Position numbers and translations under genes: made by a program. The notes under the pieces were generated by a model. It did not search any database. It had not been told where the DNA came from and saw nothing but the letters and a program-made list of their open reading frames with translations. Below, in pieces: positions 10,795-20,140 of a stretch of 64,000 nt of DNA. The stretch is from Adenophora triphylla var. japonica. Lineage: Eukaryota > Streptophyta > Magnoliopsida > Asterales > Campanulaceae. Every line of letters starts with the position of its first letter. The first letter of the stretch is position 1. The DNA is taken from the NCBI GenBank assembly GCA_022495995.1, contig JAFEMH010001237.1, positions 434,001 to 498,000 of the forward strand, in the 5' to 3' direction.

Positions 10795-10935
10795 TTCAAT
10801 GCTATACTACAGGAGCTAGAAGATGCCGACGAGGTCGATGAAAAAGAGGTCACCCAAAACCAAGTTTTTCAAGACGTCGATCAGGAGGAACAGGAGCAGC
10901 ATCAGCAGCAACACGATGATGATCAAGAAGATTGA
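10795..10935 (+). pseudogene. C-terminal coding tail of an unidentified protein
   Basis: An open frame of 46 codons ends in TGA at 10933-10935. It is strongly acidic and glutamine-rich (NFNAILQELEDADEVDE, then runs of Gln and Asp). It abuts the hAT terminus, as if the hAT element had inserted into or next to an older coding sequence. Composition and position resemble the C-terminal tail of a plant transposase, but I cannot assign a family, and the upstream part is not present. Confidence 0.3.
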
Positions 10936-11236
10936 TCTTTTATTTCGATTTTTTGTAACGAACAAGCACCACACCATTTTATCATTTTTCGTAAGTCGTT
11001 TTACGCGAAACAAACGGAGCATAATACTCATTTCGTACTAAAGTCGCACCTTAATTTTCATTATCAATTCAATTGAACTTTAATTAGAATTATATAAAAA
11101 TTTAGATATTTCTATTCAATTTTAAAAATGAGCATTATATAAAAATTTAGATATTTCTATTCAATTTTAAAAATTACTATTGATAGTATCTATAATGATG
11201 AAACAATAACACGTTTTAGAATTGGATAGAAATATA
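10936..11236. other. AT-rich noncoding stretch
   Basis: It contains a short tandem duplication (tataaaaatttagatatttctattcaattttaaaaa at about 11089-11128 and 11134-11172 in two units). No gene was seen. Confidence 0.5.
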
Positions 11237-11466
11237 CTCCCTCCGTCACATAATAATCTGCAAAATTATCCCTTTTGGACGTTCCACAATAATTTACACT
11301 TTTCTAAAATAGAAATGAGATCACTTCTCTCTACTCACAACCATTACCCACTTCACTTTCTCTCTCCTATCCAACTATCTATACTCACAACACATCACAT
11401 TTTTCACTTTTCTCCTTAATTCCCCCACCCTCCCAAAAAGTGCATATATTTGTGGGACGAAGAAAG
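11237..11466. mobile_element. MITE, CTCCCTCCGTCCC family
   Basis: It starts CTCCCTCCGTCACATAATAA and ends TTTGTGGGACGAAGAAAG, with TA on both sides. It carries the family body (tctctctcctatccaactat). The right terminus has diverged. Confidence 0.75.
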
Positions 11467-11510
11467 TATAAATTTTCATAAAACTATAATCAAAATTCAA
11501 TTATGTTGAT

Positions 11511-11785
11511 CATAAAAATAAAAAATAAAAGATAAAAGTGAAACAAACTTTGAAGGGGAGAAAGTACTTACTCCCTCCGTCCCATAAAACATTATCCATT
11601 TTACTATTTTGGGCGTCTCACTTTAAAGTCTCACTTTTTTAAAAGGGAAATTTTTTAATACTTCTTTATTCATGAGACCCACTTGTCATACTCACAACAC
11701 TTTTCAAATTTACTATTCTCTCCACTCATTCTCTCTCCTCCCACTCACAACACCTACTTTAATAACATCATTCCTTATTTCCGTT
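11511..11785. repeat. 275-bp unit (flank plus MITE), first of a tandem pair
   Basis: Positions 11511-11568 (cataaaaataaaaaataaaa ... gaaagtact) are repeated at 11786-11844. In the first copy the flank is followed by a MITE of the CTCCCTCCGTCCC family (11571-11785) whose right terminus is cut. In the second copy the MITE (18815-19075) is separated from its flank by the 7-kb CACTA-like element. The unit was thus duplicated in tandem before the large insertion. Confidence 0.75.
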
Positions 11786-11845
11786 CATAAAAATAAAAAA
11801 TAAAAGATAAAAAGTGAAACAAACTTTGAAGGGGAGAAAGTACTC

Positions 11846-12188
11846 TACTAGAATAAATTAAAGTAGGGACTGACAACTTGGGGCAAATGGGAATGGCCAA
11901 GGTTGGTAGCTAAATAGGGACAAGCATATTAAAATTAGGAACCGTCAGAATGTCCCCATGATGCACAATAATATTTGCTATCAAAATGAAGACCAACAAC
12001 AAAATAGAGACCAATTTACTAGAATAAATTGAAGTAGGGACCGACAACTTGGAACAAATGGGAATGGCCAAGGTTGGTAGCTAAATAGGGACAAACATAT
12101 TAAAATTAGGGATCGCCAGAATGTCCCCATGATGCACAATATTATTTGCTATCAAAATGAAGACCAACAACAAAATAGAGACCAACCA
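11846..12188 (+). repeat. Subterminal 171-bp tandem duplication of the CACTA-like element
   Basis: Copies at 11846-12016 and 12017-12188 both begin tactagaataaatt, so the terminal sequence itself was duplicated. They are nearly identical, including ccaaggttggtagctaaata and tgtccccatgatgcacaat. Such subterminal repeats carry transposase binding sites in CACTA elements. Confidence 0.8.
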
Positions 12189-12193
12189 CTACC

Positions 12194-12875
12194 ATCTAAA
12201 ATAGTTTTATTTATTAAAAAAAATTAAAAATTTAAAAAGTAAATGCTATTGTTTGTCCCTCTTTTTTTTCTATTATATACTTTCATTTCTTTAAAATTAT
12301 TAACTTTTTTTATATAACTTTTTATAAAAAAATTTCCTACTAAATAACATCTCAAATAGTTTTATTTATTAAAAAAAAATAATTAAAAAAGTAAATGCTA
12401 TTGTCCGTCCCTCTTTTTTTCTATTATATACTTTCATTTCTTTAAAAATTATTAACTTTTTCTATATAATTTTTTGTAAAAAATTTCCCTACTAAATAAC
12501 ATCTCAAATTGTATTATTTATTCAAAAAAAATTAAAAAAATTAAAAAAGTAAATGCTATTGTCCGTCCCTCTTTTTTTCTATTATACACTCTCATTTCTT
12601 TAAAAAATATTAACCTTTTTTATATAACTTTTTGTAAAAAATTTCCATACTGAATAACATCTCAAATAGTTTTATTTATTCAAAAAAAAAATTAAAAAAA
12701 ATTTAAAAAGTAAATGCTATTGTCCGTCCATCTATTTTTCGATTATACACTTTCATTTCTTTAAAAATTATTAACTTTTTTTATATAACTTTTTGTAAAA
12801 AATTTCCCTACTAAATAACATCTCAAATAGCTTTAGTTATTCAAAAAAAATTAAAAAAATAAATGCTATTGTCAG
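12194..12875 (+). repeat. Satellite-like array, about 155-bp unit, 4.4 copies
   Basis: Units start at about 12194, 12349, 12501, 12659 and 12820 with atctcaaatagttttattta and contain taaatgctattgtccgtccc. Spacings are 155, 152, 158 and 161 bp. The last copy is partial. It is noncoding, very AT-rich and internal to the CACTA-like element. Confidence 0.85.
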
Positions 12876-13132
12876 TTATTATTTATTATGGGACGGAGGA
12901 AATAGAGTCCAATCAAAAGATGACATAATAAACTAAACAACATGAATAACTTTTCCTTTTAAAAATAAGTTTTTTTTTTTTTAATTTTGCTTTCCTTTTT
13001 AAAAAACAAATTTCCTTTTCCTTTTAGAAATAAGTTTTATTTTATTTTTTTTATAAATTTCATCCAATTTATTTTTTACTTTTCCTGTTCCCTCCACTTA
13101 TTTTCCCCAAATAACATCTTCCCTCCCAGTAG

Positions 13133-13330
13133 CTTCCCAAAACCGCGCCCTAACAATCCAATTTGCGTTGAATTTTCCCCCAAATTTACTTCCCTCCCCG
13201 GAGCTTCCCAATACCGCGCAATAACAATCCAATTTGCGTTGAATTCTCAAAAACCTGGCGCAATAACAATCCAATATTGCGGAGAATTCTCAAAACCCTG
13301 GCGCAATAACAATCCAATTTTGCAGTAATC
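13133..13330 (+). repeat. Tandem repeat with unit gcgcaataacaatccaat, four copies
   Basis: Four copies of a unit of about 43-70 bp carry (g)cgc.ataacaatccaattt.gc. They lie just upstream of a 5'-UTR-like sequence (atatagggtttcttggcg), so they may derive from a captured promoter. Confidence 0.7.
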
Positions 13331-13588
13331 TTCTCTGCGTATATAGGGTTTCTTGGCGATTTCCATTCATCAATCGCTGCCACAGCTAGCACAATCACAA
13401 AATCAGGTATATTAATCCCCCTATCGTCTCAAATCACATACTTGTAAAACCTAAGACATATTATTGAAAGATTTCTTACGGCAATATGGTTTTCTAGTAA
13501 CTTATCTTAATGTTATTTATGTGCAGGCCGAACTCATCATCATCAATCACTTGAAACAACACGAAATTGGTGATCCTCTTAACCTGGT
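13331..13588 (+). pseudogene. Captured 5' region of an unidentified gene
   Basis: Positions 13340-13405 resemble a plant 5' UTR. A splice donor follows at aaatcag/gtatat, and an acceptor tgtgcag/gccgaac at about 13526 begins a 60-base segment (AELIIINHLKQHEIG) that ends at a possible donor ctg/gtaatt (13588). This looks like the first one or two exons of a host gene, but I do not recognise the protein. Confidence 0.35.
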
Positions 13589-14334
13589 AATTGTTCCGTT
13601 GACGATTTTCTCTGTTCAACCTCTTCTATTTGATTTTTTTCCAATGATTGTTCAATTGGTCTTATGTTTATGTTTAAGTTAAGATTGGTACACTTTCTTG
13701 ATGTAGTCAGAGATGATTTGGCTGTTCTATGTTTCGGTACTCAAACTGATTTCTGGATGCTCATCAAAGTTGAGATGAAGTGGTCTCAGCGGAGGCTCCC
13801 CTGATGCCAATTAAAAAATTAGTTAACACAACTGCAGTTAGAAGTATGCAATTAAAGTTTTTTTTGTTTTTTTTAATATCATAGGAATTTAGAGCTACCT
13901 GATAGAATGAACAAAAAGCCGACAAAACTGTTAAGAATTTCACGTTGCTGGAACTTACATTGATACGCTAATGATTTTCATCGAAGCTGATAAGATTTTC
14001 AGCTTTGCTTCTCGTTTTTTCTGCAACTAAAGAACCAAAATCACGATGTTTAAACTTCAAATATTCAACCATGGAAAGCGACAAACTTACTTTAAGCCCA
14101 TTTAAACCATAAATACATTGTCAATTGACCACTAGAACAAAATTTGCAGTTTGATTCTTTTCAGTATATATTTACTATAAGAGCAATTAGCATGATACAG
14201 GACCGAACTTGTTTGAGGTAGGCCCTATGGAGGGCGGCCATCACCCAACTAGACCAAACTTTTCATTGTTGAAACACCTTGAAGAACAATAGCTTACAGC
14301 TTACAGAAGAGTGTAGAAAAGATTAATTTGTACT

Positions 14335-14405
14335 CCCTCCGTCCCAAAATGAATGTCAAAAAAAATATTAAATTTGCTCTTGATTTTATTTTTTGGGACA
14401 GAGCT
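14335..14405. mobile_element. MITE remnant
   Basis: The left terminus ctccctccgtcccaaaatga is followed within 70 bp by ttttttgggacaga. It looks like a heavily deleted family member; only the ends remain. Confidence 0.45.
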
Positions 14406-15124
14406 GAAAACCCTTGTGGGATTAGGAAATGGGTGTCTAGTTTGAGGGAAGATAACTGTAAGAATAATTTCAGAAAAGCATAAAAGAAAGAAGATTATTC
14501 AGTATACATTATTTATGAACATCAACATGAGTTCAGTAGATAAACTATATTCACAAACTTGCTAGTGAAAATACACACATTTGTAAATGCGAATGAGTGT
14601 ATTGCCGTACATGAGTATCGTTATACGTTCGGGAATATTGATGTACCATTTAAGTCACAAACGCTTCAAAAATTATTTCTGACTAGTTTAGTTAGCTGCT
14701 TCTCAGTTCTCATGTCTAATTTCATGCACTGAGCCATATTTTCCCATCTTTTTAATGCATACTCCGTGATTATAGTAGTGCCCCCTTATCCTGAGGAGTT
14801 GACAAGTGAGTAATTGGCTTTCAAGTTACTGCTTTTGAGTCCTGATTAAGAATGTCTCAAGTAAGGGTTTAAAAATGGAGAGAAAATCATTATATTTGAC
14901 AACTAAACTTTGATATGTTTGACTGATCAAATCATTATATTTTATATGTTTTTTTAAGCTTTTAAAGCAAAGTCAAAGAAGGAAGCTTAAATATGGCAAA
15001 GGGAATAACCTTTTCCATTTAGTAATAACTTAAATTGTGTTGCTGGTAAATGTAGGAGTAGATAATGTTCGAAGAAGATCGTAGTTGGATGGATAATCAA
15101 TGGAACCCACAAGGAAAAATTTCA

Positions 15125-15361
15125 GATTGTTATCTTTCTTGGTCCCCCAGTCATTAGATCTTTTTCAACATTTGACAGGATTGATTTCTGGACATTGTTT
15201 TAAACCAGGCATGTCCAACAATTTTCATAACTCCACCTAATATTACCTCATATATTTACTTCTGTCATCAGGTCTCTATTATAACCGGCATGTGCCTTCT
15301 GCAAAATAATGCTGTGGTAAGATTGTTATCTTTCTTGGTCCCTCAGTCATTAGATCTTTTT
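15125..15361 (+). repeat. 40-bp direct repeat around a transporter exon
   Basis: Text starting agattgttatctttcttggt at about 15125 recurs at about 15322 (period 197). The copies flank exon 1 of the transporter fragment. This suggests a local duplication inside the captured intron. Confidence 0.6.
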
Positions 15362-16837
15362 TCTTTCTTTCTTTAAGAAGTGTGAAAAGATACCCATCCT
15401 TTGTAATTAGATTCATTCTTATCAATATTGATTGTTGCTAACAGGAACAAAACCAAAGAGGTGCTGCTAATGGCATTGCCATGACATTGCAGTCACTATC
15501 CAAAGCAATCGGTCCAGCATGTGGAGGAGCTCTGTGAGTGTTGTCTCAATTTTTAATCCATTGTCTCTATGAAGGCCTTAAACAAGCCATTTTTATGTGT
15601 TGACATAATATGAGACTAGTCACACTTCATCATTTATGTCCTACAAAAAGCAGTAGCTGATCTTGTACAGTCTTACTCATTGAAGAGCAGTCCTCTGTAT
15701 TTCACCAATAAAGTAAAATTATGTGCAAAATGTTCTTTATTATAGGCAGTAAGGTTCTTAAACTTGGTGATGTAGGACAAATATGACACTTTGTCAGATT
15801 CAGTGACACTTGCCTCAATTTAGGATGGCAGTGATGAATTCTTTAGTAGCTGATTTATGCAAGCATTTTGAAGGATTAAGTACAAGAAGAATTGGGAATT
15901 CAGATATTTACTATTGGTAGGATAAGTGTTAGGTTGACAACGGAATGATTGTATGAATTTGGGTGTCATGGCAAAATATAATGTACTTACCAAGAACAGT
16001 GTTTTGAGCTTATGATTTCTGATCATTTGATTAGAAAGTGTCTTCAGGTGCAATTACTATGAGGACTGCAGAAAATTAATAGTAAGGTTTATTACTGATA
16101 GGAAGAGGTTTTAGGTGTGCTTAGTATGATTGCTGCAGAAAATGAGAACCAAATAGTAATACTTGTCATGACCATGAGGTTCTCCTAGATATAGCATTTA
16201 AGGTTTTTTGCGAATGAGGATTGCTTCACAGAATCCTAATTTCATAGAGATAAAGCATAAGAGCTAGTATTTTGTGCCAGTACTAGGCAAAAAGGCTTTT
16301 GAATTCGTCCTTCAAACTAACTAATAGCTTGATCCCCATATATATATTACTCCCTCCGTCCCAAAATGATCTTCCTGCTTTTCTTGTTGTCGACACAGAG
16401 TATTTTGAGCAATAATTTTAATTTAATTTAATTATCCTAATGAACATCTAAATTTTTTTATTGATAATATTTATAATTGGTGTATCAATAACAAATTTCA
16501 AATAATATAAGGATAATTAAAGTAATCTAAATTTATTGTTCAAAGTACCTTCGTATCAACAACAAAAAAAGTAGGAAGATCATTTCGGGACGGAGGGAGT
16601 ATATCCTTGGATTTCTAAAGATTGTCTTTACATATCTTGTTTATCATCCCAATCTTCTTTCATGAGTAGCAACAATGTGATGGGAAAATAAAATGTGCAG
16701 TGGTGAATTATCTTTTATATGCACTTTTGCCATAATTTTTTCAAGTTATCAATGATCATTTTACCTATTTTCCTTTTCTATTTATTTACAGATTGTCATG
16801 GACACAACAACGACAACATGCTCTGCTTTTCTTCCAG
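15272..16837 (+). pseudogene. ZIFL-type MFS transporter fragment (three exons)
   Basis: Three consecutive exons encode the region before the last membrane helix of plant ZINC INDUCED FACILITATOR-LIKE transporters, which are MFS proton antiporters of vacuolar or plasma membranes. They are 15272-15316 (ITGMCLLQNNAV), 15445-15533 ([14 protein letters not shown], then [11 protein letters not shown]) and 16792-16837 (LSWTQQRQ). All introns have GT-AG borders and phases join correctly. The signature [10 protein letters not shown] is diagnostic. The third exon needs a one-base shift to give the family ending AFLPG. Upstream exons (about 400 residues) and the final exon are absent. A 250-bp MITE sits in the second intron. 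It is most simply a host gene fragment captured by the surrounding CACTA-like element. No intact copy lies in the window. Confidence 0.8.
16350..16599. mobile_element. MITE, CTCCCTCCGTCCC family, long inverted repeats
   Basis: The terminal inverted repeat exceeds 40 bp (CTCCCTCCGTCCCAAAATGA pairs with TCATTTCGGGACGGAGGGAG) with TA duplicated. It inserted in an intron of the transporter fragment, inside the CACTA-like element, and is therefore younger than the capture. Confidence 0.85.
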
Positions 16838-17555
16838 GTATGAACTTATATTAGGTTCAATGCTGGAGTTTTTTATGCTTGATCCAATACTGTTGGGGAA
16901 TTAGTGAGACCATAGCCATGTGTAATTGAGTTTCTTAAAAGAGCACTATTATGATTTAAGTTGTTTGTTAACACCAGTTTAGTGTTGCTGCGATACCCTG
17001 ACTAAGAGCATAGGCGTAAGGACTATAAAGTAATACCCTCACTGTCCCATAATAACATTCCCCTCTTACACGACACAGTTTTAGGTAGAGCATTTCACAT
17101 ATATTACTTGTTCTTTTAATTCTAAATCTGTCTTTGCAGAAATAGTCTTAACAATCATTTCTCTCTTGAAAGCGTTCCTGCATTGTCCATAGTACTTTCT
17201 GCTTGATGCCGACATACTTTTACCCACATGCATTTTGTCTTTATTTAGTTTTTCAATATATTTGGGGTGATAAGTCCACAGTATGTTAAGCCCAAAGCTC
17301 TGACATTTTTACCCATATTATTGGTTTTTGATTGGCTGTATTGGGTCTTAGAACAGTTGTATTCTTTTATGTGAGAACTTTCATGGGTCTTGTATCAATT
17401 TTTAATGCTGATTGTCAAGTATTCTCTATATTCTGATTTGTATAACTTACTCCTTTTCTGTATGAGTCTCTAATTCTTGTTTTGTTATTTTTAGGATCAA
17501 TATATAAGGATTGCTCGAGAAAAGGCAATTTTTGATGGTTCGATTAGTCAGATGA

Positions 17556-18281
17556 TGCCTTAGATACTCGCATCCCTTTCATCGCGAAGCATGGCAAGCT
17601 GCTGTTGTCTCTTTCTATGAATCTAAAGGAAAGAGGGTCAAGAGGGGTGATAGAATATTTGGCTTTGGGCCTCATGGAAAAAAATTCCTGAAGCTGCCAT
17701 CTTCAAGCCGCTCCAGTTCATCGTTCTGTCAATCATTGAGCCAAACTTCCAATCCTTCTGACGACCCAGAAAAGGAACAACTACGAGAAGAAGTTAGCAG
17801 TCTAAAAGAAATGATGCACCAAATGATAGAGCGGGAGAAGGAGCGGGATCAGCATGAGCAGCAACAACAGGAGGAGCAACGACAAAAAACAACAACAGTA
17901 CCAGCAGTGGCACATTCAACAAATGATGGGCGGTGGCGGCGGTCCCTATCAAATCAAGAAAGGTTCAATCCGAATTGGAGCTCCCCTGGATTCATGAGTT
18001 GTATCCCTCCCGGTGGTATGTTCATTCCTCAACAACAACAATTACAGCCACAACAACAGTCATTTCAGCAACACATTAGTCATAATTCGAGCTCCAATCA
18101 GTGTGGTGTTGGTACATGTATCGGTATTGGTACTGGCCCTATACTTGATATGTTATTGGATTCTAACTTTAATTTTGTTGGAGATGTTAGTGGTAATGGA
18201 GGAGTTGGTGGAGGTGTTTGTGGTACTAGAGGAGAAGGAGGTTCTACAGCGGCTGGTAGTGGTAATGGAGTAGAAATTTAG
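17556..18281 (+). CDS. Coiled-coil, Gln/Gly-rich protein of the CACTA-like element
   Basis: An open frame of about 240 codons ends at TAG 18279-18281; the true start lies upstream or in a spliced exon (an acceptor-like tttttag is at 17493). In order it has a basic region (AWQAAVVSFYESKGKRVKRG, then IFGFGPHG), a Ser run, a charged heptad segment (KEQLREEVSSLKEMMHQMIE) suited to a coiled coil, Gln-rich tracts and a Gly-rich tail. This layout resembles DNA-binding accessory proteins of plant En/Spm elements, and the position near the right terminus agrees, but I see no diagnostic motif. It may be non-functional. Confidence 0.45.
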   Translation, partial: CLRYSHPFHREAWQAAVVSFYESKGKRVKRGDRIFGFGPHGKKFLKLPSSSRSSSSFCQSLSQTSNPSDDPEKEQLREEVSSLKEMMHQMIEREKERDQHEQQQQEEQRQKTTTVPAVAHSTNDGRWRRSLSNQERFNPNWSSPGFMSCIPPGGMFIPQQQQLQPQQQSFQQHISHNSSSNQCGVGTCIGIGTGPILDMLLDSNFNFVGDVSGNGGVGGGVCGTRGEGGSTAAGSGNGVEI

Positions 18282-18489
18282 AAACAAACAATTTTTATTT
18301 ATTTTATAATTAATATGCTCATTTGTTTTGGATGATGTTATTTTTGAATTAATAAAGGTATTTTGTTTTTATAAAAGTTTAGTTTATTGTCCGATTAATT
18401 TTATTTTGTGATATTTCTCATTATTATTAAAATATATATAATCAGTAAATATAAATATTTTAAAAATAATTATATTTACTGATTTTTTT

Positions 18490-18812
18490 TTTCGTATTTG
18501 GAAATGAAGAGATGGTCCCTAAATTTAAAAATGGAAATCAACAGTTGGGGACGAACATTTTAGGGACGAAAAAATAGGGATGAAATATTTGTACCAAATT
18601 TAAAATTGGTGACAATTTGTTGATCTTTAAATGGGGACGACCTACTCCTATGGCAACCAACAGGTGGTTCCCAAATGGGGATGAATAGTCTTGGTCAATT
18701 TTAGCAACCAAAAATTGGCAACCAAAATGTTGATCCCCAAATAGAAATATAGGGACGACTTTGTACATTTAAAAACCATTTTGTCCGTTCTTGATATACT
18801 TTATTCTAGTAG
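18490..18812 (+). repeat. Right subterminal repeats of the CACTA-like element
   Basis: Several copies of ggggacga/gggacgac and of ggcaaccaa occur in the last 320 bp, ending in the inverted terminal repeat. The related gggac and ttggtagc motifs appear at the left end. These are likely the transposase binding sites. Confidence 0.55.
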
Positions 18813-18814
18813 TA

Positions 18815-19075
18815 CTCCCTCCCTCCGTCCCATAAAACATTATCCATTTTACTATTTTGGATGTTTCACTTTAAAATCTCACTTTTTTAAAAAGAAATTT
18901 TTTTAATACTTCTTTATTCATGAGATCCACTTGTCATATTCACAACACTTTTTAAATTTATTATTCTCTCAACTCATTCTCTCTCCTCCCACTCACAACA
19001 CCTACTTTAATAACATTATTTCTTATTTTTCATTCTCAACAGTAAAAAGGTAATGCTTTGTGGGGCGGAGGGAGT
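18815..19075. mobile_element. MITE, CTCCCTCCGTCCC family
   Basis: CTCCCTCC(CTCC)GTCCCATAAAA pairs with the right end TTTGTGGGGCGGAGGGAG. It is the second copy of the MITE at 11571. The left terminus abuts the CACTA-like element and has an extra ctcc. Confidence 0.8.
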
Positions 19076-19596
19076 ATTATTTAATTAAAAGAAAGCATCA
19101 AGCCCGGAATCATCGCTGATGATTTTGAAGACAATCTAATAAACTATCTACATACTTGTCTTGTCTGTCCACATCCCCAAACAACCCTTTCATTTTTTTA
19201 ACATTGTCTCTGTAGATCTTCCCCTCTTCTTCAACCACCACCAGCCTCAGTGACTCGGCAACTGAGTCACTCGTAAATGACCCATCCAACTCGTTCCGAG
19301 GTATCGGATATCCCAACATCTTCTTCTCCAAAACCCTAGCATTCAAACCTTGATCAGCTAAGAAAGTCAACAATATTAGAGGCCTTTCAAACATTGTAGC
19401 TTCCACCACTGAGCTCCACCCGGAATGAGTCATGAACCCACCAACTGAGTCATGACTCAGTATTTTGAGTTGAGGTGCCCAACTCGTGCAAACCACCCCA
19501 CGAGCTTTGGTTCTCTCTTCAAAACCTTCTGGCAATTCCAACACTTCAGTGTCAGTCAACCCACGTTGTTTTCTCAATACCCAAAAGAATGGTAAC

Positions 19597-20140
19597 TGAT
19601 GAAGGCCATTTTGGGTTTTTATCCATGGGCTTTTTTTTGGCCCGTGGCCCGTGGCCCGTTAAGCCCATAGCCCGTGATCCGTGGTCCGGCCCGTGGTCCA
19701 GCCCGTAGGTTTGGCGGTACAGGCCCGGTTTTTATTTTAGGGTAACGGGCGGGCCAAGCCCGCGGGCTTCCAAAGCCCGTTTGCCCAATTTCCGTTTGGC
19801 CCGTTTTTTTATTTTTATAATTTATATTTAACATTTGAGTAACTAACACAAATATCATTGTGTCCAAGTGGTAACCAGCTCTCATTAATTCCAATCCACC
19901 CTAGGTTCGAATCCCTCCCACCCCATTTCAGATTTTGTTTAAAAAAAAAGGGGAGATCCGTTTGGCCCGTGGATCCTTGGATCCGGGTCAAACGGGCGGG
20001 CCTCACCTCGGGTTCAAGAACGGGCCGGGCCGGGCTAAAGCCCGTTGACACACACGGACGGGTCGGGCGAAGCCCGTTTCACCGTTTGGCCTGTGCTTGG
20101 CGGGCCGGGCCGGGCCGGGTAGCCCGTGTGGGCATCATCA
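19597..20140 (-). mobile_element. hAT-type miniature element inside the UGT coding sequence
   Basis: The ends are TGATGAAGGCC and GGGCATCATCA, flanked by an 8-bp duplication ATGGTAAC (19589-19596 and 20141-20148). The interior is rich in cccgtggcccg and gggccgggcc motifs, typical subterminal repeats of plant nonautonomous hAT elements. A second copy lies at 31648-32107 in the opposite orientation. The middle of this copy is replaced by a tRNA-related segment. It encodes no transposase. Confidence 0.85.
19815..19950 (+). mobile_element. tRNA-related SINE-like segment within the hAT-type element
   Basis: It contains an A-box-like tgtccaagtggtaacc (19861) and a perfect B box GGTTCGAATCC (19904-19914) 43 bp apart, followed by an A tail (about 19940). 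The sister element at 31648 has unrelated sequence here. It could be a nested SINE or a captured tRNA fragment. No clear target duplication was seen. Confidence 0.6.

Larger units (their letters stand above)
11845..18812 (+). mobile_element. CACTA-like transposon carrying host gene fragments
   Basis: The ends are CTACTAGAATAAA and its exact complement TTTATTCTAGTAG (13-bp inverted repeat). Reading across the outer flanks restores the tandem unit described at 11511, which fixes the boundaries. TACT lies on both sides, but because the target itself contains tact twice I cannot call the duplication length. Subterminal regions hold repeated gggac motifs, as in En/Spm elements. The interior has tandem arrays, 5'-UTR-like exons, ZIFL transporter exons, a later MITE and a coiled-coil ORF. 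There is no TNP2-type transposase, so it would be nonautonomous. CACTA assignment rests on ends and subterminal structure; the first base differs from the CACTA canon. Confidence 0.6.

Noticed and set aside
17494..17560. Final exon of the ZIFL transporter
   Set aside because: An acceptor followed by gatcaatat suggested the family motif GDQ, but the frame stops at once and the following ORF is unrelated.
11845..18812. Firm assignment of a 4-bp target duplication TACT
   Set aside because: The undisturbed unit already contains tacttact at this place, so the bases may not be a duplication.
19597..20140. The UGT insert as a normal intron
   Set aside because: It has an exact 8-bp target duplication and a sister copy elsewhere; the best splice sites would shift the frame.
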